The notes: generated from the sequence alone by a model not told the origin. Positions 42,581-51,228 are shown, counted from the first letter of the stretch. The stretch is DNA of 64,000 nt from Lysinibacillus macroides (GCF_001281525.1 NZ_LGCI01000010.1:221348-285347), one strand, 5' to 3'. Numbers and translations: made by a program.

Positions 42581-43780
42581 TTACATTTTTTTCAGTTTTT
42601 CATACTCTAATTGCAAACGCTCAATTCGTTTACGCCCTTCTTCACGATTTTTCACTGTTTCTGCTTGAATTTGCTTCGTCTCTTGAATACCAGCCATAAT
42701 CGTTTGCCATGTTGTTTCAATCGTTTCGATTTTAATGCTTGGGCTACCTGCTTGACGCGCAATATTAACACTGTTTTTACTAATATTTTCTGCATTGCGT
42801 ACAAGCATTTCATTGGTACGGCGGTCTAGCTCACTCATCGAATCAGAAATAAGCTTTTGACGCTTTAATGTCACCGCATGAATCAAGCCCTGTTTAAAAA
42901 TTGGAATTGTTGTAACAAAGGCAGAGTTAATTTTTGCAATTAAATGGGTATTCCCCTGCTGCATTAAACGAATTTGTGGAGCAGATTGGAAGGATACTTG
43001 CTGTGCCATCTCTAAATCATAGCGACGCTGCTCTAATAATTCCACAGCACGCAACATTGTTTCATATTCCATGGCTGCTAATTGGTCACCTGCCTGTGCC
43101 TTTTGTTCGAGCGCTGGCAATGACGCACGTACATCCTCTATTTTCACTTCAATCGCTGCTACAAACTTACTTAATGATTGGAAATAGTTCACATTTTGAT
43201 CATACAGATTTTCAAGGTCTACTGTATTTCGCTTCATTTCGCTTTCGTATTTTTGAATTTCACGATAAATCACATCTACTTCTTTGTTCATTCTATCGTA
43301 CTTGGCTAAAAATCTTTCTAATTGCTCTTTCCCTTTATTAAACAGCTTTGTTAAAAAGCCACCTTTTTTCTCCTCGGCAAAATCCTGTGGATCAAATTTA
43401 TCCATAATTTTATTCAGATTATTTAGCAAAACACTTGACTCTTCTAGCTTACTTGCTTTCATTGTAGCAAGCATTCTATCTGAAAAAGCTGAAATACCGT
43501 TTGCCGTCTCTTTACCAAGCTCTAGCATCGCAATTTGATCTTTTACATCAATTTTCTTTGAAAGTGAGTGAACCTCTGGGTCTTGCTTCAAGCGCAGTTG
43601 ATGTTGTGCAATTTGTGATAGTTCCTGCTTTGATACAAGCTCTGATGGTTGTTGTGGCTCTGTATACATCAACGGACTTTCCTGTGGCTCTTGGAACACT
43701 GGATTTGGCTGTGGTTGTTGTTGGAATAAAGGATTTTCGGAAGCGAATGGGTCCTTTGATTGGTATTGGTTATTAGACAT
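42581..43780 (-). CDS. TelA/YaaN-family toxic anion resistance protein
   Basis: A 399-residue, largely helical cytosolic protein. The first 50 residues are Gln/Pro-rich and probably disordered. The TelA core follows with DVKDQIAMLELGKETANGIS, a short GGFLTKLFNKGKEQL and long helices, ending in a coiled coil (NREEGRKRIERLQLEYEKLK). The family was linked to tellurite resistance and stress responses; the mechanism is not settled. No ter genes are adjacent. ATAGGGGG precedes ATG 43780. Confidence 0.85.
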   Translation of the reverse strand: MSNNQYQSKDPFASENPLFQQQPQPNPVFQEPQESPLMYTEPQQPSELVSKQELSQIAQHQLRLKQDPEVHSLSKKIDVKDQIAMLELGKETANGISAFSDRMLATMKASKLEESSVLLNNLNKIMDKFDPQDFAEEKKGGFLTKLFNKGKEQLERFLAKYDRMNKEVDVIYREIQKYESEMKRNTVDLENLYDQNVNYFQSLSKFVAAIEVKIEDVRASLPALEQKAQAGDQLAAMEYETMLRAVELLEQRRYDLEMAQQVSFQSAPQIRLMQQGNTHLIAKINSAFVTTIPIFKQGLIHAVTLKRQKLISDSMSELDRRTNEMLVRNAENISKNSVNIARQAGSPSIKIETIETTWQTIMAGIQETKQIQAETVKNREEGRKRIERLQLEYEKLKKM

Positions 43781-43838
43781 GTATATACCCCCTATTACTT
43801 ACTCTCTTGTACTATACGAATCATGCTGAAAAAAAGTT

Positions 43839-44099
43839 TCATCTTACCCGAAGAAAGTAAGCGTCTCGTAAAGTATACGAATTAACCTCTTCTTCGTAAA
43901 TCAAACTATACCAAGTTGAATCTACCTGATCGACATATATTTGAACATATTGTCGCTTTTGTAACATATTAGCCAGTGTAGGATTGCTTGGAAGCTGCTC
44001 TATCTGTTGAAAAACATACGCAGCTTCCTCCTCTGTTGCTGAACGTCGCATATGTGTACCTTGTGCCAATATCGCTTCAATTTCTGCCCTCGATAGCAT
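43839..44099 (-). CDS. Small protein of unknown function
   Basis: An 86-residue soluble protein starting MLSRAEIEAILAQG and ending NSYTLRDAYFLRVR. No family recognised, no membrane segment and no signal. AATGAGGTG lies before ATG 44099. It lies between a TelA-family gene and an ABC exporter, about 60 bases from the former; co-transcription with TelA is possible. Confidence 0.6.
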   Translation of the reverse strand: MLSRAEIEAILAQGTHMRRSATEEEAAYVFQQIEQLPSNPTLANMLQKRQYVQIYVDQVDSTWYSLIYEEEVNSYTLRDAYFLRVR

Positions 44100-44205
44100 A
44101 CTATCACCTCATTCTTCAAGTATAGCCTGTTAAACGAGGAAATTCGACTAAATTTGCAAATTATCCAAAAAAAGTAGCCATATTGCATTGGCTACTTTCC
44201 AATAA

Positions 44206-45450
44206 TTAAGTTGTCACTTTTAATACTGTTTTAATTTTTTGAATAACGCCACCTGTGCTGTATGTGAGCACACTGCGTTTATAGAAGGATAAGCTAAATA
44301 GATACACGACAACAATTGTTGCGATTAAAATACCTAAGGATAGCATTGGCACCATCCCTCCGATATCTGTAGCACCTATACGCATTGGCATCACCATACC
44401 AGACGTAAAGGGAATATAAGAAAATACCTTAATCAATATGGTATCTGGATTGCCAATACCTGATAACATCACATAAAAGCCAATTAACGTAACCATCATT
44501 GCAGGCATTAATACTTGCCCCGCTTCCTCGACCTTTGATACGAGTGAACCAAATAATGCACCAACAATTAAATAAAGAATAATTGTTAATAGCAGGAACA
44601 CAACGGCATAGATCACATAGCTAATGGATAGCTCTTTAATAATCGTAGCGGCTGCATTCCAAATGACGCCATCCTTCACAAATTTCGCATATAGTAAAAA
44701 GGCGGCTACAATAATACCCATTTGTGTTAAAGCTAATAATAGTACACCTGCAATTTTTGCTTTAAAATGGGTGGCTGGCTTGACGCTGGCTAGCAGCATT
44801 TCCATAGCACGAGAGCCCTTTTCAGAGGCAATTTCAGTCGTAATCATGGAGAGGAATGTGGAAATAAAGAAATAAATTAAAATCCCAATGCCATACGAAA
44901 CCCATAGTCCTGATTGCTTTTCTTCCTCACTTTTTCCACCTGTTGATGCCTCATTTAAATTTTTCGTAGAAATTATCGTTTGGGCAGACATAATTTGTGC
45001 TGCTTGCTCAGGTGACAACGATAGCTGCTGAACAGCATAATGTTGACCAGCATATTGTAATAACGAGGACAATGTTGTTTGATCATTTAATTTCAGCGGT
45101 ACAAACGTCGCAATTTCAGCATGTAGCTGACCCTCTTGATCACTGACCCTCACAATGGCATCTAGCTTGCCATCTTCTACCCTTTTTTCAAGCGCTGCCA
45201 CATCTTGTTCATCCTGAATAAAGGCTATATCCCCATTAGATACAAAGATACCGCTTAATTCAGCAGAGGTTTCATTGACAATGGCAATTTGCTGGGCCTC
45301 ATCTTCGCCTGTAAAGAGTGCTTTAATATCTGACCAAAATATCGCGACAGACATTAATAACACATATAAACACGTCATCAAAATAAAGGATTTTGATTTA
45401 AATTTCGATTTATATAATTGCATCATTAATAAATTAAACTTCGACAACAT
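44206..45450 (-). CDS. yhaP: ABC-2 exporter permease (YhaP/NatB-like)
   Basis: A 414-residue permease with one N-terminal helix (ILMTCLYVLLMSVAIFW), an extracytoplasmic domain of about 150 residues, and five or six C-terminal helices, including the EIASEKGSRAMEMLLASV coupling segment typical of this exporter class. ATG 45450 overlaps the end of the ATPase gene by 17 bases, indicating coupled translation. Related to NatB (Na+ export) and YhaP; the substrate is unknown. Confidence 0.87.
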   Translation of the reverse strand: MLSKFNLLMMQLYKSKFKSKSFILMTCLYVLLMSVAIFWSDIKALFTGEDEAQQIAIVNETSAELSGIFVSNGDIAFIQDEQDVAALEKRVEDGKLDAIVRVSDQEGQLHAEIATFVPLKLNDQTTLSSLLQYAGQHYAVQQLSLSPEQAAQIMSAQTIISTKNLNEASTGGKSEEEKQSGLWVSYGIGILIYFFISTFLSMITTEIASEKGSRAMEMLLASVKPATHFKAKIAGVLLLALTQMGIIVAAFLLYAKFVKDGVIWNAAATIIKELSISYVIYAVVFLLLTIILYLIVGALFGSLVSKVEEAGQVLMPAMMVTLIGFYVMLSGIGNPDTILIKVFSYIPFTSGMVMPMRIGATDIGGMVPMLSLGILIATIVVVYLFSLSFYKRSVLTYSTGGVIQKIKTVLKVTT

Positions 45451-46339
45451 TTCCACCTACCTTATCTTTAAAGATTTCATCCAATGATAAATAATCGAGA
45501 CTAAATTTTTCGATATACTTCCCATTAGAAAGCTGCTCAAAAATGCTTTGGGCATAGCGCTCATCCTCCAGCATTAAGACAGTTTGCTCCTTCTCTACAC
45601 GCACATCCTTCACGCCTTCAAGTGCTAATAATTGCGTTGTCGACCAACCTGTACGTACCGCCAGCTTTGTTTTGCCATATTGTTTCTTTAAATCTAGTAG
45701 GCTTCCAGAGAATAAGGAAGCACCTCGTTTTAATAGACATAAATGATCACATAGCTCTTCCACATTGTCCATTTGATGGCTGGAGAATAGAATCGTTGTG
45801 CCCTGTTCCTTTAATAGTAAAATAGCATCCTTTAATAAATCCTTATTGACAGGGTCTAAGCCACTAAACGGCTCATCTAAAATTAAAAACTTCGGCTTAT
45901 GAATAAAGCTTGCAATTAGCTGAACCTTTTGCTGATTACCCTTTGACAGTGTTTCAGCTTTATCCTTTCGCTTTTCCTCCAGCTCAAAGCGTTGAATCCA
46001 AAAATCAATATCCTTTTTCAATTCTGCTCTTTTCATGCCACGTAACTCGCCAAAAAAATAGAGCTGTTCCTCGACTTTCATCGTTGGGAAAATGCCGCGC
46101 TCCTCAGGTAAATAGCCAAGAATATCACGATTAATCGTATTAACAGGCTGCCCATCCCAAGTAATTGTGCCAGCCGTTGTCTCCTGTAAATCTAAAATCA
46201 TACGAAATGTTGTTGTTTTACCCGCTCCATTCTGTCCAATTAGCCCAAAAATCTCACCCTTTTCAATGGTAAAATTCAAATCATTAACAGCGGTAAAATC
46301 TTTGTACTTCTTTGTGACATGCTGTAGCTGTAATGTCAT
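45434..46339 (-). CDS. yhaQ: ABC exporter ATPase (YhaQ/NatA-like)
   Basis: A 301-residue ATP-binding protein: Walker A GQNGAGKTT, LPEERGIFPTMKVEEQL (the Glu-Arg-Gly Q-loop variant of this family), signature LSKGNQQK, Walker B FLILDEPFSGLDP and switch SSHQMDNVEE. It drives the permease encoded behind it. It follows a PadR-DUF2812 pair, so the exporter is probably induced through PadR. Confidence 0.9.
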   Translation of the reverse strand: MTLQLQHVTKKYKDFTAVNDLNFTIEKGEIFGLIGQNGAGKTTTFRMILDLQETTAGTITWDGQPVNTINRDILGYLPEERGIFPTMKVEEQLYFFGELRGMKRAELKKDIDFWIQRFELEEKRKDKAETLSKGNQQKVQLIASFIHKPKFLILDEPFSGLDPVNKDLLKDAILLLKEQGTTILFSSHQMDNVEELCDHLCLLKRGASLFSGSLLDLKKQYGKTKLAVRTGWSTTQLLALEGVKDVRVEKEQTVLMLEDERYAQSIFEQLSNGKYIEKFSLDYLSLDEIFKDKVGGNVVEV

Positions 46340-46350
46340 CCTTTTTCCTC

Positions 46351-46862
46351 CTACCTTTCAAATAACTGTGCTTCTTGTTGTAATTTTTTTATACGCTTGC
46401 TTGTTTTGATAATAGGTACACCTAGCAAACATACGAGCAATACATCTATCAGCCCGATGCCTTTATTGAGGATATGTTCCTGCACAATATTCATACCGCC
46501 AGCAAAAATACCGAATCCCGCAAACACTAACATCAAATTGCGAACCCATTGGAAATAGTTCAATTTTGAATGATGATCTGATAGTAATTCAAATGTTCCC
46601 TCTACTGCTTTTTCCGATAATACGCCCATGCACCATTTTTCGTGACATACTCAATATGCATAGATGTCAAAAACTCAAAATAATCCTTTGATTTCCCTAT
46701 AATTAGCTCATTGCGATAGATATATTTCCCTAGCGGACCTTGCTCAAAAATAAAATAGCCTATAAACGCCCTTTTTAAATGCCAGCCCTGATCTGCCATG
46801 CCATTGATCCATTGCTCCTCTTTTTCATAATCCACAAAAAAACGAAATATGCTTTTTTTCAT
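46351..46862 (-). pseudogene. DUF2812 membrane protein split by a frameshift
   Basis: The first frame (46862-46602) gives a DUF2812 domain, FRFFVDYEKEEQWINGMADQGWHL... up to AWAYYRKKQ, stop. The second frame (from about 46612 down to 46351) continues with EKAVEGTFELLSDHHSKLNYFQW and two membrane helices. Restoring one A in the CGGAAAAAGCAG run would join them as ...YYRKKAVEGTF..., a normal protein of about 170 residues. A real deletion in an A-run or a sequence error are both possible. Coupled to padR, whose stop overlaps its start region. Confidence 0.8.
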
Positions 46863-46863
46863 T

Positions 46864-47178
46864 TTATTCCGCTCCCCTCGTTATACGGATACCATTGTCA
46901 AAAAGTTCCCTTAATCGTAAAATTTCATATTCCACTACTGTTTTGCCAGCTTCAGTAATCAAATACTCCTTTTTTCTGCCATCTCCACCAAGCGCCTCAA
47001 TCCAGCCTCGCTCCAGCAATGTTTTAATAGCACCATAAATCGTACCTGCTCCTAAGTGTACACGCCCATTGCTAATTTCTTCTACGAGCTGCATAATACC
47101 ATAGCCATGCCTCGGCTCATACAAAGCTAATAAAATATAATAAACGCCCTCTGTTAACGGCGAATGTTCTTGAGTCAT
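46864..47178 (-). CDS. PadR-family transcriptional regulator
   Basis: A 104-residue PadR repressor: the winged HTH with VYYILLALYEPRHGYGIMQLVE, HLGAGTIYGAIKTLLERGWIE and the wing GGDGRKKEYLITEAGK. The C-terminal dimerisation helix is short, as in subfamily 2. It heads padR-DUF2812-yhaQ-yhaP. Three overlapping TATATC...GATATA inverted repeats just upstream are probable autoregulatory sites. Confidence 0.9.
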   Translation of the reverse strand: MTQEHSPLTEGVYYILLALYEPRHGYGIMQLVEEISNGRVHLGAGTIYGAIKTLLERGWIEALGGDGRKKEYLITEAGKTVVEYEILRLRELFDNGIRITRGAE

Positions 47179-47191
47179 ATGATCCCTCCTT

Positions 47192-47251
47192 TATATCGTT
47201 CAACAGTATATCATCAGTCGATATATCTAAAATATATCAGTAGACGATATA
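47192..47251. promoter_or_regulatory. Cluster of PadR-type operators
   Basis: Three related inverted repeats of about 20 bp occur side by side: TATATCGTTCAACAGTATAT (47192), TATATCATCAGTCGATATA (47207) and ATATATCAGTAGACGATATA (47232). They lie between padR and the divergent tetR-type gene and match the ATAT-rich dyads that PadR proteins bind. Confidence 0.65.
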
Positions 47252-47324
47252 GCTGTCAATGCTCTTACTATGTGTTAAAAGTTTAGCTATAATTTATATT
47301 GCAGATCACCATGTACTATGTTAG

Positions 47325-47346
47325 CATGTAAGTAATTACTTGCATG
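47325..47346. promoter_or_regulatory. TetR-type operator upstream of the regulator gene
   Basis: CATGTAAGTAATTACTTGCATG is palindromic at 20 of 22 positions and shares AAGTA/TACTT half-sites with a perfect dyad before the permease gene. It lies 15 bases before the regulator start, fitting autoregulation. Confidence 0.7.
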
Positions 47347-47361
47347 AAAGGAAGTATATTT

Positions 47362-47943
47362 TTGACAACAAAGGGAACGGCAGAAAGAATCATCGAAGCT
47401 GCGTTACAATTAGTGAGTGAAAAAGGCTATACGGCTGCAACAACCAAATCCATTGCAGAATTAGCAGGTGTCAATGAAGTTACCCTTTTTCGGCATTTCG
47501 GCAATAAGCGTGGTTTATTAAAAGCCATTATTGAACAATTTTCTTATTATCCACTTTTACAACAGGAAATCAATCAAAATGTTACATGGGAATTAGAGCA
47601 AGATTTATTAAACTTCTCCTTAAAACATTTTCACTTTTTAATGTCGATTAAAGATTTTGTGATGATTGGCTTTAAGGAGTCGATTCAGTTTCCTGAAATT
47701 AGTGAGGAGATTGCGAATATTCCTCTCCTGATCAAAAAGGAACTCATTGTGTACTTTCAAGAGATGCATCAGCGGGGAAAAATAAGAGAAGTTGATTTTG
47801 AAGCAGCAGCATTATCACTTATTGCTCTTAATTTTGGTCATTTTATGTCACGTGCTCGCCTTGGAACTATCGTGTCTGACTTACCAACCGAAGAACTTTT
47901 ACAAACTAGTGTTGCTATTTTTTCTAGGGGACTCGTTTCCTAG
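47362..47943 (+). CDS. TetR/AcrR-family regulator of the adjacent permease
   Basis: About 193 residues. The N-terminal HTH is AERIIEAALQLVSEKGYTAA, then TTKSIAELAGVNEVTLFRHF; the rest is a helical ligand domain. TTG 47362 is chosen, 7 bases after AAAGGAAG; the frame also opens at ATG 47344, which lies in the operator. It is followed by a permease gene, and both have AAGTA...TACTT palindromes upstream, so it most likely represses itself and the permease. Confidence 0.87.
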   Translation: MTTKGTAERIIEAALQLVSEKGYTAATTKSIAELAGVNEVTLFRHFGNKRGLLKAIIEQFSYYPLLQQEINQNVTWELEQDLLNFSLKHFHFLMSIKDFVMIGFKESIQFPEISEEIANIPLLIKKELIVYFQEMHQRGKIREVDFEAAALSLIALNFGHFMSRARLGTIVSDLPTEELLQTSVAIFSRGLVS

Positions 47944-47965
47944 AAAAAATTTTTCTAATCAATGC

Positions 47966-47981
47966 AAGTAAGTACTTACTT
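47966..47981. promoter_or_regulatory. TetR-type operator upstream of the permease
   Basis: AAGTAAGTACTTACTT is a perfect 16-bp palindrome with the same half-site as the dyad at 47325. It lies 20 bases before the permease start. Confidence 0.7.
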
Positions 47982-48001
47982 AATTTTAGGGGGAATAAAA
48001 A

Positions 48002-49174
48002 ATGACAGGTTTACAAGCATTATTGCGAGTTCGTGAAACCTATATCGGCATTGTTGCAACCATTGCCTTTCAATTAATCTTCTTTACAATCTGGATGACT
48101 GCCTATGATGGTGTCAATGAAAGGGCGGAACAGTTAAGCATTGGTCTTGTTGTGGAAGATTCGGCAATGGGTCAACAGGTAGCACAGAACATCAAAGGCT
48201 CCATCCCCTTTGCAATGGAAGACTATTCATCGATGAAGGAAGCAGAGAGCGCATTAAACGAACGACAAATTAATATGATTATGCAAATTCCCGCCGATTT
48301 TACAAATCAAATACAAGCAGGGAAAGAGGCTGAAATTATTTATGCGATTAATCAAGCCAATGCAAGTGTAGCGAAAAATATGATGGAGGGTGTAGCAAAG
48401 CAATTAACAGAAGAAATCAATCAAGCCCTTTACCCAATGCAACAAAGTCAAGCAGTTGAGGTCTTTGCACAACAATTTGCTCAGCTTCCCTTCGAGCAAC
48501 ATACTGCCCAACAAATTACCACTTCTGTCAAAACGACTGTAATGAATGTCAAAGACCATGCCGTCGATGGAACCATTGTTAAAACCAATGATGTGAAGGG
48601 ATTTGCTGCAAACTTTGTCCCTCTTATGGTTATCATCTCCTCCTTCGTGGGAGCGATGGTCATGATTATGCAACACCAGCAAGCAGCTCAGCTCGTTCAA
48701 GAAAGCCTATCAAAATGGCAATTGTTCCTCGCACGACAGCTACTCAATGTGGGCGTAGCCTTTACATTGCCATTCATAACAATTGGTTTAATGCACCTTT
48801 TTAATATCGCTAGCCAGGAAAACCTGCTGTCGATTTATTTCTTCCAAGCTGTAATGTATCTTGCTTTTCTTAGCTTGGCCCAAGTATTTGTGATTGCCTT
48901 CGGGAATATGGGGATGGTATTTAATATTTGTGCTCTCTCACTCCAATTAGTAACATCAGGCGTCCTTGTACCAAAAACCATGCTATCTGAAGGATACAAA
49001 CAGGTCGCTGCCATGCTACCAGCCACGTATGGAGCAGATGGCTACTACACAATCATCTTTGGTGGTAGTTCTGATAATCTCCTGCAAAACAGTAGCTCCT
49101 TAGGCATCATCATCTTCGTGACACTAGCCATTGCTACGTTGATCGTCACATTCAAACCTGCTCCAGTCCGATGA
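48002..49174 (+). CDS. ABC-2/YhgE-type membrane exporter permease
   Basis: A 390-residue membrane protein with one N-terminal helix (YIGIVATIAFQLIFFTIWM), a large outer domain of about 175 residues (SIGLVVEDSAMGQQVAQN), then five or six C-terminal helices starting NFVPLMVIISSFVGAMVMI. The layout is that of YhgE/ABC-2 permeases, often single-gene drug or toxin exporters. No ATPase gene is adjacent. TTAGGGGG precedes the ATG. Presumably repressed by the TetR-type gene before it. Confidence 0.8.
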   Translation: MTGLQALLRVRETYIGIVATIAFQLIFFTIWMTAYDGVNERAEQLSIGLVVEDSAMGQQVAQNIKGSIPFAMEDYSSMKEAESALNERQINMIMQIPADFTNQIQAGKEAEIIYAINQANASVAKNMMEGVAKQLTEEINQALYPMQQSQAVEVFAQQFAQLPFEQHTAQQITTSVKTTVMNVKDHAVDGTIVKTNDVKGFAANFVPLMVIISSFVGAMVMIMQHQQAAQLVQESLSKWQLFLARQLLNVGVAFTLPFITIGLMHLFNIASQENLLSIYFFQAVMYLAFLSLAQVFVIAFGNMGMVFNICALSLQLVTSGVLVPKTMLSEGYKQVAAMLPATYGADGYYTIIFGGSSDNLLQNSSSLGIIIFVTLAIATLIVTFKPAPVR

Positions 49175-49187
49175 TTTAATAGAAAAG

Positions 49188-49222
49188 AGAAGGTCTACAA
49201 GTTGATGTAGACCTTCTTTTTG
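49188..49222 (+). terminator. Terminator of the permease gene
   Basis: AGAAGGTCTAC and GTAGACCTTCT form a perfect 11-bp stem followed by TTTTTG. Confidence 0.9.
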
Positions 49223-49224
49223 GG

Positions 49225-49320
49225 TGGTTATCCGCTACTTTTTATGTTCTATCCTTCAAATCGAGCGTTCTATCCATCACTTCTCTTTCTATACTTCACT
49301 TCAAGCATTCTATTCACCAC
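49225..49320. repeat. Degenerate array with about 21-bp period (array C)
   Basis: TATCC-type cores start at 49229, 49250, 49271, 49290 and 49311, spaced 21, 21, 19 and 21. Units resemble TCTATCCATCACTTC. It fills the gap between a terminator and the 3' end of the convergent TetR gene, whose last codons fall in the final unit. Confidence 0.7.
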
Positions 49321-49891
49321 TCCTCACATTCTTTAAAATAGCTGCTAGCTGCTTATTTAACATGGTCACGCTATCGCTGAAATCGCCACGATACCATTGA
49401 ATGATAAGTCCGATGATGGCGTTTGCTTGATAAGCGCTATAATAGTCGATTGATATATGATCCTCCATTTGATGCACGTGATGTGTGGAGATATCTCGTT
49501 TTAACAGCGAATAAATCCCATCAAATAGCATGTAATAGTACGTTAATGGCACGTTTTTAGAAAACACGATTCGGTAAAACATTTTAAAGCGCTCAATATG
49601 GTGAAAAATGCGAATGGTATTTGGGTCTAAATGATTGGTATCCAATGTTGTGACAGCACGATATGGTTCTTCGTAAGATTGATATAAATCCTCCATAATT
49701 TCCTGAAAATATTCTTCAAATAGCCCCTCTTTTTGCTCATAATGCAAATAGAAGGTTCCTCGATTGACCTTTGCCTCCCTGCAAATTTCTGCAATGGATA
49801 TTTGCTCCAATGGTTTTTGACTAAGCAAGGTCAATAAAGCATTATGCAAGGCTTGCTTTGTTTTCATAACACGTAAATCCGTTGTGCGCAT
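49310..49891 (-). CDS. TetR-family regulator, divergent from a short-chain dehydrogenase
   Basis: A 193-residue regulator: HTH in ISIAEICREAKVNRGTFYLHY, preceded by KTKQALHNALLTLLSQKPLEQ; the C-terminal domain (FYRIVFSKNVPLTYYYMLFDG) matches the TetR_C_33/YbiH-like group. AAGGAGC precedes ATG 49891. The divergent dehydrogenase gene and a TGAACA...TGTTCA dyad between them suggest local control. Confidence 0.88.
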   Translation of the reverse strand: MRTTDLRVMKTKQALHNALLTLLSQKPLEQISIAEICREAKVNRGTFYLHYEQKEGLFEEYFQEIMEDLYQSYEEPYRAVTTLDTNHLDPNTIRIFHHIERFKMFYRIVFSKNVPLTYYYMLFDGIYSLLKRDISTHHVHQMEDHISIDYYSAYQANAIIGLIIQWYRGDFSDSVTMLNKQLAAILKNVRSGE

Positions 49892-49996
49892 TTTTTCAGC
49901 TCCTTATTCAACAGTTTTTTTAAAAGCGTTGATTACTCAACACATCGAGAAATTTTGCATATTGAAATCGCTTTCATCTTTATTATATGATTTTAA

Positions 49997-50010
49997 TGAA
50001 CAGATGTTCA
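49997..50010. promoter_or_regulatory. Candidate TetR operator between regulator and dehydrogenase
   Basis: TGAACA-GA-TGTTCA is a dyad with 6-bp perfect arms, 24 bases before the dehydrogenase start and downstream of a TATTATATGAT-like minus-10 region. Confidence 0.5.
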
Positions 50011-50034
50011 ATATCTAACTAGGAGGTCTTTGAG

Positions 50035-50793
50035 ATGAGATTAGCAGATAAAGTAGCCATTGTGACAGGTGCAGCTTCAGGTATGGGGAAAGCCATTGCA
50101 GAAGGATATGCGAAAGAAGGCGCTAAGGTGGCCGTTTCAGACTTAAATTTAGAGGGTGCCCAAGCGGTTGTGGAGGGTATTCAAGCGGCTGGAGGAACTG
50201 CCTTTGCCATTCAAACAAATGTCGCATCAACAGAAGACTTACAACGTTTATTTGATGAAACGAAAACGAACTATGGTCAATTAGATATATTAGTTAACAA
50301 TGCAGGTATTATGGATGGTATGGAGCCAGTTGGAGAAATTTCTGATGAACGATGGGAAAAAGTATTTGCTGTAAATACAACAGCCGTTATGCGTTCCATG
50401 CGTATGGCGACAGAAATTTTCCTTGCGCAAGGCCACGGTGTCTTTGTCAATAATATTTCTGCTGGTGGCTTATATGGAGCACGTGCAGGAGCGGCTTATA
50501 CAGCTTCCAAACATGCCGTTGTTGGTTTAACAAAAAATACTGCGTTTATGTATGCGGATAAAAATATTCGCTGTAATGGTATTGCGCCAGGAGCAGTGAT
50601 GACCAATATCGCCTCTTCTATGACAAATATGAGTCAAACTGGTGCTGCCCGCCAAGCACTAGGTCTATCCATTAATCCGCGGGCTGGACAGCCAGAAGAA
50701 ATCGCTCAATTAGCTATTTTCCTAGGCTCGGACGAAGCAAGCTTTGTGAATGGACAAGTGATTGCCGTGGATGGTGGCTGGACAGCTTACTAA
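50035..50793 (+). CDS. Short-chain dehydrogenase/reductase
   Basis: A 252-residue classical SDR. The NAD(P)-binding TGAASGMGKAIAEGYA, the NNAG motif (LVNNAGIMDGMEP), the catalytic Ser (NNISAGG) and the YTASKHAV Tyr/Lys pair are all present, ending in GQVIAVDGGWTAY. Asp in VAVSDLN after the second strand favours NAD(H). Such proteins are often annotated glucose 1-dehydrogenase or 3-oxoacyl-ACP reductase; the substrate is not known. TAGGAGG precedes the ATG. Confidence 0.9.
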   Translation: MRLADKVAIVTGAASGMGKAIAEGYAKEGAKVAVSDLNLEGAQAVVEGIQAAGGTAFAIQTNVASTEDLQRLFDETKTNYGQLDILVNNAGIMDGMEPVGEISDERWEKVFAVNTTAVMRSMRMATEIFLAQGHGVFVNNISAGGLYGARAGAAYTASKHAVVGLTKNTAFMYADKNIRCNGIAPGAVMTNIASSMTNMSQTGAARQALGLSINPRAGQPEEIAQLAIFLGSDEASFVNGQVIAVDGGWTAY

Positions 50794-50799
50794 TTTATC

Positions 50800-51180
50800 G
50801 TTTTCCGACAGAAGACGCCCACTCGAAGGAATAATGCGTAAGGTGTAGCCCAATGAGTAAGTGGGAGATGAATGTCAGTTGGCGATAGCCAACATGCCTT
50901 CTTGGAGGTATAATATTCTTGAACGATTCTACTGTAGTAGTAGGTGTATAAATAGAACTCGTCTGCTGGCTATCGTTCGCCAATAGCTTTCAAGAGTCGC
51001 ACAAGATAACTGTAAACCTATGGCACGAAAACCAAGTGTCAAACCGAAAACAAGATTGAAAGACCATACGAATTTCGTATCAATCGTAGGGACTACGAGG
51101 GTAGCCTGCTAAAAAACTGGCGGTTACGTTGGTGTTCGCAGGAATCTCCCACTTCAAGCGTGAGCTAAGTGGCGAGTAGC
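50800..51180 (+). mobile_element. Gene-less remnant of an IS200/IS605-type (tnpB) element
   Basis: The stretch has no gene but is full of hairpins (GTTGGC-GATA-GCCAAC near 50877; a related inverted copy near 50970). Its right end resembles the 3' ends of tnpB elements in Gram-positive bacteria: GGGTAGCCTGCTAA, then GGCGGTTACGTTGGTGTTCG, then GGAATCTCCCACTTCAAGCG with the stem partner GAGCTAAGTGG and a terminal GTAGCTC. tnpA and tnpB are absent. Ends are approximate; the left part is less certain. Confidence 0.5.
51000..51180 (+). ncRNA. Candidate orphan TnpB guide-RNA (omega RNA) scaffold
   Basis: In tnpB elements the guide RNA is made from the 3' end of tnpB and the right end of the element, with the guide taken from the flank. 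The blocks listed for the remnant occupy this place and could fold into that scaffold. The guide would start at about 51181 and read into the brnQ terminator (TCAAAAAAAGCACGC). Whether it is transcribed is unknown. Confidence 0.4.
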
Positions 51181-51182
51181 TC

Positions 51183-51220
51183 AAAAAAAGCACGCACAGA
51201 GACATTTTCTGTGCGTGTTT
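51183..51220 (-). terminator. Terminator of brnQ
   Basis: GCACGCACAGA and TCTGTGCGTG pair; the minus strand continues with a run of seven T. Confidence 0.88.
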
Positions 51221-51228
51221 CTTCATTA

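Noticed and set aside
46595-46630. Programmed minus-1 frameshift in the DUF2812 gene
   Set aside because: The site has only five A's and the P-site codon would mispair after slipping; a simple one-base loss fits better.
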